A stretch of DNA of 37,983 nucleotides from Cloacimonetes bacterium UBA5835 (GTDB lineage Bacteria > Cloacimonadota > Cloacimonadia > Cloacimonadales > Cloacimonadaceae). The notes beneath the pieces were generated by a model. It worked only from the letters and a program-made list of their open reading frames with translations, was not told where the DNA came from and searched no databases. The position numbers and the translations under genes are program-made. Shown here piece after piece: positions 1 through 7,870 of the stretch. The stretch covers positions 5,786 to 43,768 of the forward strand of contig DJGX01000020.1 in the NCBI GenBank assembly GCA_002432865.1. The letters run 5' to 3'. Each line of letters begins with the position of its first letter. Within the stretch, counting starts at the first letter, position 1.

Positions 1-34
1 CTCAGCCCTCAGCCCTCAGCCCTAAGCCCTTAGC
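1..34. repeat. Degenerate tandem heptamer (CTCAGCC)n
   Basis: Direct reading shows three exact CTCAGCC units, then CTAAGCC and CTTAGC. The array is cut by the window edge, so its full length is unknown. Similar short-period micro-repeats occur at three other intergenic places in this window. Confidence 0.75.
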
Positions 35-268
35 TAAAATAATCCTGTTCATCCCTTTCCTATTGTCTTTTCTCTTTGCCATTTCGGAAATAGGAATTGA
101 TCTTGCCTGATTAGCTGTAGTAGAGCTACCGTGGCAATAGTGGGAAAATACCCAAGAAGCACAGCCACATCTCCACCATAGATATTAAGCAGGGGAAAGT
201 GCATTAGTGGATAATTTGTAGTGTTGGTTTTTTTGGTGAGTTTGTAATATTATAGCAAACTGTTTTGA

Positions 269-297
269 TTGACAAAAAATCCCATCTTTTTCATAAT
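269..297 (+). promoter_or_regulatory. Sigma70-type promoter of the sigma/Lon-SAVED/Cad1 operon
   Basis: TTGACA (269-274), a 17-base spacer, then CATAAT (292-297), which matches the -10 consensus at five of six positions. An AAGGA ribosome site follows at about 316-320, six bases before the ATG at 327. The predicted 5' leader is only about 25 bases. This suggests basal expression by the housekeeping polymerase. Nothing here shows control by the operon's own sigma-like protein. Confidence 0.65.
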
Positions 298-326
298 GTA
301 AAAAAAAAGAAAATAAGGAAGTTATT

Positions 327-1139
327 ATGAATAAGGATACTTCTTTAATTCAAGGTTATAAAAATTGGTATAACAATTCGGAGGACGGTAAAGATATACT
401 TTCTTTGGAAATGGCGTTATGGTCTGTGCTATGTGAGCCAAATCTATTAAGTAGTAATAAGATAGTTTTCTATCAGGTCTATGCACTAATCCAGATGTTC
501 CTACACAAAAGACCAAGCCAACATTCTATGCTTAAGAACTTGGCTTATAAGGAAGGTTATAATACTGAAGACACACATATTTGCTTGATAGGAAGATTAA
601 TTATGAAACTAACTCCTAATCTTAAAAAACTGGAAGAGAAAAAAAACCAATTAAAGAGTGAAGAGGACTTTGGTAAATATCTATTTAAGACAGGCGAAAT
701 AGTTACAATGCACTGCGTGGAAGAATTCATCAATGATATAGTAAGTAATAAAATTGAAAGCATAATGATAGAACAATACTATGGTAACTATAACATCAGT
801 AAATATCAAGATCTTAGTTATATTCAATATGAAATAGTTACCAGACATCAAGCTATTCTATTAGCGGAAATAATAAAAGAAGAATGGAAAATAAGAGAAA
901 TTAATGTTTTATGCCATGACCTAGAAAACAATTGTGAAAGCGGCAGTAATCGTTTAAAAAATGAAAGCAGAGATAACATCTATAAATTGCATGAGAGAAT
1001 TAGAACGAAGCTTAAACTGACCTTAGAAAACAACAATTTTGATGAAAATGTAGGGCGACTTTTTATTAAGGAATTCTTGAAAAAAATATGTCAGAACTGT
1101 CCTCCCTTACCAACATATAAAGAAGAGAAGGGCTATTAA
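327..1139 (+). CDS. Divergent ECF-type sigma-factor-like protein (CalpS candidate)
   Basis: A 270-residue protein with no signal peptide or membrane segment. Residues about 79-140 resemble sigma region 2: acidic ED start, a helix rich in L/I/R/K, then a stretch near 111-135 (EEDFGKYLFKTGEIVTMHCV) shaped like the F-x-x-(W/Y)-L-F-x-x-A-R-N core. Residues about 176-232 resemble region 4: a REINVL segment, then a second helix pair ending in YKLHERIRTKLKL, where ECF factors carry a SRL-x-RAR-x-KL helix. The match is by pattern and weak in identity. The key support is context: it is first in an operon with a MazF-like protein and a Lon-SAVED protease, the gene set known for CalpS/CalpT/CalpL. Start ATG 327 follows AAGGA. 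If right, it directs RNA polymerase after release from its partner. Otherwise it is an unknown helical protein. Confidence 0.55.
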   Translation: MNKDTSLIQGYKNWYNNSEDGKDILSLEMALWSVLCEPNLLSSNKIVFYQVYALIQMFLHKRPSQHSMLKNLAYKEGYNTEDTHICLIGRLIMKLTPNLKKLEEKKNQLKSEEDFGKYLFKTGEIVTMHCVEEFINDIVSNKIESIMIEQYYGNYNISKYQDLSYIQYEIVTRHQAILLAEIIKEEWKIREINVLCHDLENNCESGSNRLKNESRDNIYKLHERIRTKLKLTLENNNFDENVGRLFIKEFLKKICQNCPPLPTYKEEKGY

Positions 1140-1155
1140 ACCTAAGGAGTTTATA

Positions 1156-2061
1156 ATGAATGAAAAAGATAAAGAACTTTTATACCAGACATATCTGGAG
1201 GGTATTACAAAAGAGACACAAGTTCCTATTATAGAACTGGAGGATATTGATTTTGTTCTACCTGAAGATGTGGAGTTTACTTTTCCCGAATTCCAACCAC
1301 ACACTGAACAATTACTTGGAAAAATGATTGTGCTGGAAACAGATGAATACCTAATTGACTGTATCGTAGTGAATAAAACTATTGATAATGAGTATTTGGC
1401 TTATAAAACAAGCCCCTTCACTGTTTTTGCCAGCGAATTTGATATTGTGTTTAAAACCGATATGGGTAAGTACCTTTTAGAAACAGGCAATTACTTTTAT
1501 CTTACAGAAGAAGAAATTAAAGAAGCAATAGAACTGGATTATCTTCAGCCGAGTAATTTAGAGAGTTTGAAACAGGAACTAAGAAAAGAACATCTTGTAG
1601 ATGAAAACAGAAATACAGACCTGGAAAGCCCTGAAAACAAATTTCTCCTTATGGAATATAACATTACTCTGGGATTGCGATGCCGACATAGCGATCCGAA
1701 AATTTGGGTACCTCAGATAGAAATTCAATATAGAAGCAACCCGGCAAACAATGTAAAAATGGCTGCAGCAGATATGGAAATCGCTAAATTTGCGTTTAGG
1801 CTTGTCTCAACCGATTTATTTAAGGTACATAAATATGCCTATTTTGCCGATTATTATACTTTGTATAAAGATGATTGCCATAATCTAATTTTAGCCCCAG
1901 ATGATAATTTGATTGACCAAAAAGCGGAAATTCGCTGTGGAGACATAGTGGTATTTAAAGGAAAATTGCCCAAACAAATTGTCCTGGCTAATTTTATCCC
2001 TCTTTTACCAAAACAAGCCCAGGATTTTTTAGATATAACGCTTAAAGTGATTAAGGATTAA
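1156..2061 (+). CDS. Two-domain protein with MazF-like N-terminal region (CalpT candidate)
   Basis: A 301-residue soluble protein. Residues about 50-145 read as a small beta-barrel of MazF/anti-sigma type: LLGKMIVLETDEYLIDCIVV, then a segment with ASEFDIVFK and a closing acidic helix (EEEIKEAIEL). An acidic linker at about 145-165 separates it from a C-terminal region (about 166-301) that I do not recognise. In the described system CalpT is a MazF homologue that holds the ECF sigma factor CalpS and is cut by the activated protease CalpL. Size, position between the sigma-like and protease genes, and the two-part build fit that role. The ribosome site AAGGAG lies just upstream of ATG 1156, and the gap to the previous gene is 16 bases, so cotranscription is expected. 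The assignment rests mostly on context and is inference. Confidence 0.45.
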   Translation: MNEKDKELLYQTYLEGITKETQVPIIELEDIDFVLPEDVEFTFPEFQPHTEQLLGKMIVLETDEYLIDCIVVNKTIDNEYLAYKTSPFTVFASEFDIVFKTDMGKYLLETGNYFYLTEEEIKEAIELDYLQPSNLESLKQELRKEHLVDENRNTDLESPENKFLLMEYNITLGLRCRHSDPKIWVPQIEIQYRSNPANNVKMAAADMEIAKFAFRLVSTDLFKVHKYAYFADYYTLYKDDCHNLILAPDDNLIDQKAEIRCGDIVVFKGKLPKQIVLANFIPLLPKQAQDFLDITLKVIKD

Positions 2062-2074
2062 GGATAAAAGATTA

Positions 2075-3595
2075 ATGCCCAGATTTAGGGATAGAGTAGA
2101 TAACTATTTAAAGAACAGTTCTTCTGAAGCAGAAAATATAATCCTGCAATATATACAACAGGATAGAGTTCCCCAAGAAGATGAACAGTGGGTTTATACC
2201 TTACTGGAAAAAGCGAAAAACCCCAATATGAAGTTAAACTCTTTGATGTGGCTTTCTGCTAAGGGAAAATATTTAGAGCAGGTAAGTAAGCTTTTGGAAA
2301 CCTCTGAAACTGAAATTAACTCCCTTAGTCAGCAACAACCGAAAATAGGTATTTTCCCTGTAGTTGATAATTCAGGAAATGCCTTATTAGCCAGAGCATT
2401 TATTTATCAACTGGAAAGTTCAGAACCAAAAGCTATAGCTATTCTGGGAGATAAATTTGAAAACTACAGCTATCTGGCAAAATTAGGAAAACAAAACTGT
2501 ATAATCGGCTTTGATAAAAATATTACAGGAAATTCCTGGCAACTGGCAGTTCTGGCAACTCTACTGTCTAAAAAAGATACGCTATTTGCCAATCTGGCTT
2601 TCAGTGGAATCGTTTTACCTAATGGAGAAATAATAAAAGCAGATGAAATTGAAGCTAAAAAACGCTGTTGCCCACATCTGGTCTATAGGGTGAAAAATTG
2701 TGACCAGCTTGATGCCTGGTTAAATATAGAAACTATCCCTATACCCATTATTCAATATCAGGGTGAAGAAAATGAACTTATACGCTGGCAAAAAGCACTG
2801 GAACAAAAAGTTCAAGAAAACTTCAGCTGGTTCAGCTATGAGCTCTTGGAAGATTTTTACGGAATAACAACTAATAACTTAGCTATTTTTGGTAATGGCA
2901 TCCTTCCTTTTGAAAAAAATGCCTGGCAAACATTACTGAAAGAACAGGTAAAAGATAAATTCAATGCTTTGGAAGATAAGATAATGCCCAAGAAGGTCTT
3001 GTGGTTTTATTCTGGACAAATAAGCACTTTACAAATAGGGATTGGTGCCCTCTTTGGGTTTAAAAGAGCAGTAAGTATATTGCAAATGGAATTTTCCAAT
3101 ACTACTTACAAAGAAGTCTTTACTTTATACGGGAAAGAAAATGCCAGACAACTGAAAAATGTATCCTTTAAAAAAGAGGATTTTCAGTACATCCAAAGCG
3201 AACTGCAAATAAATGATCCTCAAAAAAACGAATTAGGATTCATTATTTATCTGGGAAGCCATAATCCGATTGGAGAAGCAAAAGCATTTTGCCAAAAGAA
3301 CTTACAGGTAAATAACTTCTTAATAATTAAAGCCAAACAAGATCAGGGAGTGATGGAAACAAGCCAAAACTGGCTGCCCTTTGTGCAAGAAATAAATTCT
3401 GCCTTAAATGCAGCAAGAGAAAAAAATCATTGGCAACGAATTCATTTGTTTCAGACAGCTCCCATTGCTCTTTGTATGGCTTTAGGAATTGCTATCGGTC
3501 ATTTTGTTCCAATTGATGTTTACCACTATCAGTTTAATGCTTCCGAACCCAAATATAGGTGTATGTTTTCAATGGATAAAATATTAAGCTTATAG
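2075..3595 (+). CDS. calpL: Lon protease-SAVED fusion, CalpL-like CRISPR effector
   Basis: A 506-residue soluble protein in three parts. Residues 1-90 are a helical region with no membrane segment. Residues about 91-215 are a Lon (S16) protease domain without an AAA+ unfoldase: TGNSWQLAVL puts the nucleophile at Ser154, and the GEIIKADEIEAKK strand-helix puts Lys195 41 residues later, a spacing suited to the Ser-Lys dyad. Residues about 305-503 are a SAVED sensor domain, clearest in IHLFQTAPIALCMALG and the closing VYHYQF segment. SAVED domains bind cyclic oligonucleotides. In CalpL, cA4 drives oligomerisation and cleavage of CalpT, freeing the sigma factor CalpS. The two genes directly upstream are fitting candidates for those partners, and the Cas10 nearby has an intact GGDD. 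Start ATG 2075 follows AGGAT; the next gene begins 14 bases after the stop. Confidence 0.85.
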   Translation: MPRFRDRVDNYLKNSSSEAENIILQYIQQDRVPQEDEQWVYTLLEKAKNPNMKLNSLMWLSAKGKYLEQVSKLLETSETEINSLSQQQPKIGIFPVVDNSGNALLARAFIYQLESSEPKAIAILGDKFENYSYLAKLGKQNCIIGFDKNITGNSWQLAVLATLLSKKDTLFANLAFSGIVLPNGEIIKADEIEAKKRCCPHLVYRVKNCDQLDAWLNIETIPIPIIQYQGEENELIRWQKALEQKVQENFSWFSYELLEDFYGITTNNLAIFGNGILPFEKNAWQTLLKEQVKDKFNALEDKIMPKKVLWFYSGQISTLQIGIGALFGFKRAVSILQMEFSNTTYKEVFTLYGKENARQLKNVSFKKEDFQYIQSELQINDPQKNELGFIIYLGSHNPIGEAKAFCQKNLQVNNFLIIKAKQDQGVMETSQNWLPFVQEINSALNAAREKNHWQRIHLFQTAPIALCMALGIAIGHFVPIDVYHYQFNASEPKYRCMFSMDKILSL

Positions 3596-3609
3596 GTAAG
3601 CATAAGTAA

Positions 3610-5673
3610 ATGAGTCAGTTAATCATCTCAATGGGAAAAACCAGCTATTTAATTGCAGAAGTGGTTGGCTTTTTCAATTATGAGCAATATCCTCTTTATT
3701 ATAATCATAAGTCATTTGAGACGCTGAAAGAAACAAGAGAGAAAAATCAGTTAGAGCCAATAAATACCATTAGTATGATTTGCACAAATGATAGTTTCAC
3801 ATCCAATAAACAGGCAGTAGAAGATTGGCTTAAAGCACAACATTTAAATATAGATCTTCAATTTCACATTTTAAACCAATTGAAAGATATATCCAGTGCA
3901 GAAGATGCCAGGATAATGAGAAATTTGATATACAGCCTAGTTTACAACTGCTATAAACAAGGCAATTCCAATAAACTCTATCTTTGCCTTAGCGGAGGTA
4001 GAAAAACGATGAGTAGTGATATTCAACAGGCAGCTTATTTATTCGGCTGTAAAGCAATGATTCATATTTTAGCAGAAGGCGATGTAAGCTTTAATTTATC
4101 AGCTGCACCTGAAGATATAGAACCGGCTGTAATCAATAAGATTAATCCTGTCCTTTATCAAAAGGATATCCCTGCAAGTAAATTGGCAGAACTTATTGAG
4201 GAAGAAAAGGTTTATTTCCCTGAACCTAAAATTAAAGGAAATGAGTATATCTATTCAGATAGCGAGACAAAGTTTCTGAACCAGGTGGAAGAACTTCAGA
4301 CAAAACAGGATAATCTGACAATCAATTATTATACTAAATTACGCTATTCAGAGCCGAGTTCTAATTTTCAGATTTTGCATCTTCTTAATCCGAAAAAGAT
4401 TCAAGAGTTGAAAAATAACTATATAAACGGGATTGATAATATCAAACAAGATTTGAACTGGCTATATAAATTACCCAAAACTGATTTACACTGTCATTTA
4501 GGCGGTTTTGCCGATACTGAGGGTTTAATTAAAATAGCTATAGCAAATTTAAAATACTCAGGCAATACCCTGGAAGAAAAAAAACTGGAAAGAAGTACCA
4601 TTAATGCTATCCAAAAGAATGACCTTAATAAGCTTAAAGCAATCTGGAAAACGATAAGTACAAGGGAAAATAAAGTCCGCTGGTTACTCGTCAGTTTGTA
4701 TTTACGCTGTTTTGAGGGCAAAGAGAAATTACTAGAACAGGTTATCTGGAACAACCTTTTGCAGGAAGACAACTTTGTAGATATTGGACTAGAAAATTAT
4801 GAAGAAATAGGTGATTTTCAGGGTTCTTCCCTATTGCAAACAGAAGAAGCATTACGAGAAATCTGCCACCAATTGAAAGATGATGCAAAAAAGAATAACT
4901 TACGCTATAAAGAATTAAGGTGCTCACCCTGTAACTATACAAATAAGTTAAAAGCAACTGAAGTGGTAGAAATTTTATATGACGAATTGATAGATGAAGA
5001 ATGCGTTTTCCGCTTAATAATAATCGGCAGCAGACATAAAACCCAGAGAATACTAAAAGAACATATAGATCTTTGTAAAAATATAAAAAGAGAAAATGGG
5101 AAAATCAGCGATTTTATTTGCGGTTTTGATTTGGCAGGACCCGAAGAGAAAACAACCCTTTCCCTAAGAGAAAAGATATTACCCTTACTGGAGGACTGCA
5201 TTAGAATTACTATTCATTCTGGAGAAACAACTTCCGTGAAAAATATCTGGGAAGCAGTTTATAACCTGAATGCAGATAGAATTGGTCACGGACTTTATTT
5301 GCAAGACGATGAAAACCTGATGCTAAAACTTAAAGAAAATAAAACCGCTATTGAACTTTGCCCCAGCAGCAATTTTCAAATAAACAGCTATCGAGACTAT
5401 AGTATTAATTCTACCTCCAAAATGCGTATTTATCCTTTGAAACAATATTTGCAAAAAGGGATAAAGGCCTGTATATGTTCTGACGATCCGGGAATTTCGC
5501 GAACCGATATAAGCAAAGAATATTTAAAAGCAGCTAAAATGACTAAAGGCGGATTGAGCAAATGGAATATTTTAACAATAATCCGCAACGGTTTTGTGAG
5601 CTCTTTCCAAACCAGAGAAAATAAGCAGAAATTAATCAGCGAAGCCGAAAAGGACATAATGAAATTAGTGTAA
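3610..5673 (+). CDS. cad1: CARF-adenosine deaminase fusion (Cad1)
   Basis: A 687-residue protein. The N-terminal part (about 1-190) is a CARF sensor with the ligand-loop motif LSGGRKTMS at 127-135. The C-terminal part (about 285-687) is an adenosine/AMP-deaminase fold with every expected active-site residue: TDLHCHLGG (zinc ligands His294 and His296), HSGE (zinc ligand His536, catalytic Glu539), GHG (His560) and SDDPG (zinc ligand Asp625, catalytic Asp626). ELCPSSN lies between. Family knowledge: Cad1 is activated by cyclic oligoadenylate made by Cas10 and deaminates ATP to ITP, stopping growth of infected cells. It is the last gene of the plus-strand operon, 14 bases after the Lon-SAVED gene. 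Its stop codon lies inside the tail of the convergent CARF-RelE gene. The ribosome site is weak, which suggests low or coupled translation. Confidence 0.9.
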   Translation: MSQLIISMGKTSYLIAEVVGFFNYEQYPLYYNHKSFETLKETREKNQLEPINTISMICTNDSFTSNKQAVEDWLKAQHLNIDLQFHILNQLKDISSAEDARIMRNLIYSLVYNCYKQGNSNKLYLCLSGGRKTMSSDIQQAAYLFGCKAMIHILAEGDVSFNLSAAPEDIEPAVINKINPVLYQKDIPASKLAELIEEEKVYFPEPKIKGNEYIYSDSETKFLNQVEELQTKQDNLTINYYTKLRYSEPSSNFQILHLLNPKKIQELKNNYINGIDNIKQDLNWLYKLPKTDLHCHLGGFADTEGLIKIAIANLKYSGNTLEEKKLERSTINAIQKNDLNKLKAIWKTISTRENKVRWLLVSLYLRCFEGKEKLLEQVIWNNLLQEDNFVDIGLENYEEIGDFQGSSLLQTEEALREICHQLKDDAKKNNLRYKELRCSPCNYTNKLKATEVVEILYDELIDEECVFRLIIIGSRHKTQRILKEHIDLCKNIKRENGKISDFICGFDLAGPEEKTTLSLREKILPLLEDCIRITIHSGETTSVKNIWEAVYNLNADRIGHGLYLQDDENLMLKLKENKTAIELCPSSNFQINSYRDYSINSTSKMRIYPLKQYLQKGIKACICSDDPGISRTDISKEYLKAAKMTKGGLSKWNILTIIRNGFVSSFQTRENKQKLISEAEKDIMKLV

Positions 5674-6756
5674 ACCCTCTAAAAGAGTATCTAATACAAG
5701 GATATCCTGGTCATAATGACAAAAAACCCTTTTAGCATCTTTATCTGCCCAGGCGTCAAATTCGTGAGTGCTAATACCTTTTGGGGTTGCTAATTTTTTT
5801 AGGTCCAAAGAAGCAGGATTGGGCTTTGATTTTAACTCCATAAAACAACTGACTTCATCAATACGCATATTTAAATTATAATAACGGTCTTTCCCTAAGT
5901 CCTTGGTACTCTTCAAAAAAATCTCAGAATATTTTACTTTCGGACTGATAGAATCCAGTAGCTTTTCCGAATAGAGGTCTTTGCGGAAATTATCCCAAAC
6001 GATTTTTCCATAAGCTGAAAGAGTTGGCTCACCATATAGCTTTAGAATTAAACTTTCCGGTATTTTATCATATTCCTCTTCCGCTACAGACAAATTATTA
6101 TATAAACGGCGAAAAACAACTATGTATTCTTTCAGATAATCATAAGGGACCAGCTTTACAGGCAAAGCTGGAATACGCATTAAATCCTTTGAATACTCAA
6201 ATACATAAACTGTCTCATCCGCATAAAACATCCCTAATGATTGCAGAAAACAAAGAATAGATTTAAAACCACCCGTTAAATTAAAGATAAATTTTTGCTC
6301 AGGAAGTAAACCTCTTTTGATAATCATTATTTGGCTAACTACATCACTTAACGCATATTGAAATCTATCACAATCGTAAGTCTGTAAATCCTTTATCTCT
6401 AACACACAAACACTGCCAATATACTTATCCAAAAAGCATTTTATAATCTCACAGGCACTTTTGCCAATATAAGTATCACTCGGTAATAAATAATGAATGT
6501 CCTTTTGAGCATTATGCAGATTATCATTATAATAATGAATAATGCCATTAAGCTCGGCAGACCTTTTTTTTACATCTTCCAATGAGGAAGACAGCATCAA
6601 ATCGTGTACCTCTTGAATGTAAGAAGAAATTATCCCTCGCCGGTCGGAAGGGATATCTTCTAAATTTTTGTAGTTAGAAAATTGATTGATTTCAGAAGGG
6701 AATTTCCCTTTAGTAAAAATACTGGTTCCGACCGGCGATAGGATAATAGAATTCAT
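5665..6756 (-). CDS. CARF-RelE fusion, Cami1-like ribosome-dependent RNase
   Basis: A 363-residue protein. It opens like APE2256-type CARF proteins (MNSIILSPVGTSIFTK) and carries the ligand-loop motif NLTGGFKS at 159-166, so residues about 1-200 are a CARF sensor. A helical linker (about 205-270) leads to residues about 274-363, which follow the RelE toxin pattern: VKYSEIFLKSTKDLGK (matching the usual FSxxFLKDLKKLPK), SLDLKKL, and a final RVFCHYDQDILVLDTLLEG strand pair. Known CARF-RelE proteins (Cami1) bind the ribosomal stalk and cut mRNA in the ribosome when cyclic oligoadenylate binds. It is the last gene of the csm operon, 8 bases after csm5, with GGAG before its ATG. HEPN motifs (R-x4-6-H) typical of Csm6/Csx1 are absent. 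The RelE assignment is by pattern. Confidence 0.75.
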   Translation of the reverse strand: MNSIILSPVGTSIFTKGKFPSEINQFSNYKNLEDIPSDRRGIISSYIQEVHDLMLSSSLEDVKKRSAELNGIIHYYNDNLHNAQKDIHYLLPSDTYIGKSACEIIKCFLDKYIGSVCVLEIKDLQTYDCDRFQYALSDVVSQIMIIKRGLLPEQKFIFNLTGGFKSILCFLQSLGMFYADETVYVFEYSKDLMRIPALPVKLVPYDYLKEYIVVFRRLYNNLSVAEEEYDKIPESLILKLYGEPTLSAYGKIVWDNFRKDLYSEKLLDSISPKVKYSEIFLKSTKDLGKDRYYNLNMRIDEVSCFMELKSKPNPASLDLKKLATPKGISTHEFDAWADKDAKRVFCHYDQDILVLDTLLEGLH

Positions 6757-6764
6757 TTTTTCTC

Positions 6765-7868
6765 CTATATGCTAAAAGTTAATCTCATCCAACCCATCGG
6801 CAAAGAATTGATCATTCTCCTACTTTTAGGTTGATAATTCATTACGGCATAGGAACAATAATTTTGACCTGTTCCCATACCAAGCTTGATGATACACTCA
6901 TTATCTTTTAAATTATCAAATAAACCCTTGATGGCTTTATAGTTTTTCTGCGCATTGGGATTCATACTTTTGTAGTATTCTGATTCTCTATCTATCTGCT
7001 GTTGGTAATAGTTATTAACCATTTTTATTAAGGGTTTAATATCATTAGGACCAGATGGCATTATTTTATTGAACCCGCGGTTATTTTTATCTGTAACTAA
7101 AACAGTTAATTCTGAATCCACTACCCATTCAATTCTGGAGAGAGCTACTTCCATTAGCACGGGAATAGGTGGTTCTTTTTTTTCTTTTTCAGATTGGTTT
7201 CCGCTATGAAAAGGATTTTGGCGAACACTTGCAGATACAGGCGGAGTTGTAATTTCCACTCCAAAAATCCTAATCCAATCATTCTTCCAGGGGATGTCTT
7301 CAAATTTAATAAATTTGAAGGGGTCGGATGGAACATCAACAGAATTCTTTTCTCTATTCCAATATTCAAGTAACACTGCTTGAGTTTTTTGGTCAGCTTT
7401 ATCTGTATTTCTATCTTGGATAATTTTATTTTTATCAGAACATATATTAGAGAGAACAGCTGTTCGAATAGCTCCTTTAATAGAACTTCCCGGAATGTAG
7501 GGTTGCATATTTAAGGTAGAACGAATAAAAGCTTGAATAAATCCTTGATTTTGGAGATTCTCCATATTTTTAGCGTAAGTATCACAAATGTCTTTTTTCA
7601 CTGGATAAGAAAAGTAGAAAGTATCTTTGGCATTAGGATCAAACGATTCAGCGAAAAATTTATGAAGTTGTTTGATATTAGATACCTCAAGATTTCTATC
7701 TAATTTTTTTTTATCTTTTTCCATAAGATAGCGGATATACTCAATTTGGTTTATGAAGTAAGCTGTTCCATTTTTAATAATGAGGTTCAAAGGATCGTAT
7801 TGGGTCCCATTGCCAATATGAAAAGGAGTTATAGGGCTAATACGAAAGGGATATTTTAGCGGTTTCAT
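6765..7868 (-). CDS. csm5: Csm5, type III-A RAMP cap subunit
   Basis: A 367-residue RAMP protein. It begins with the Csm5 hallmark SPITPFHIGNGTQYDPLN, carries the RAMP signature PYIPGSSIKGAIRTAVL at about 132-148, and has the late glycine-rich segment GMGTGQNYCSYAVM. Csm5 caps the 3' end of the crRNA at the head of the Csm filament. The gene lies between csm4 (2-base gap; its ribosome site AAGGGAG overlaps the csm4 stop) and the CARF-RelE gene, so translation is probably coupled. Length is usual for the family. No sign of damage. Confidence 0.93.
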   Translation of the reverse strand: MKPLKYPFRISPITPFHIGNGTQYDPLNLIIKNGTAYFINQIEYIRYLMEKDKKKLDRNLEVSNIKQLHKFFAESFDPNAKDTFYFSYPVKKDICDTYAKNMENLQNQGFIQAFIRSTLNMQPYIPGSSIKGAIRTAVLSNICSDKNKIIQDRNTDKADQKTQAVLLEYWNREKNSVDVPSDPFKFIKFEDIPWKNDWIRIFGVEITTPPVSASVRQNPFHSGNQSEKEKKEPPIPVLMEVALSRIEWVVDSELTVLVTDKNNRGFNKIMPSGPNDIKPLIKMVNNYYQQQIDRESEYYKSMNPNAQKNYKAIKGLFDNLKDNECIIKLGMGTGQNYCSYAVMNYQPKSRRMINSLPMGWMRLTFSI

Positions 7869-7870
7869 TT

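Larger units (their letters stand above)
1..326. other. Intergenic leader with heptamer repeats at left edge
   Basis: No open reading frame with a convincing start or codon pattern is visible here. The first 34 bases are a tandem heptamer, CTCAGCC three times followed by CTAAGCC and a partial unit. The rest is unremarkable AT-rich sequence until the promoter at 269-297 that serves the plus-strand operon. It may be the tail of a larger intergenic repeat that begins outside the window. Confidence 0.6.

Noticed and set aside
325..516. Minus-strand frame opposite the sigma-like gene
   Set aside because: It lies fully inside a better-supported gene, with no ribosome site and no recognisable motif.
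2075..3595. Housekeeping Lon protease
   Set aside because: There is no AAA+ module or Lon N-domain, and a SAVED domain fills the C-terminal half.
5665..6756. Csm6/Csx1 (CARF-HEPN) protein
   Set aside because: No R-x4-6-H HEPN motif is visible, and the C-terminal strands follow RelE.
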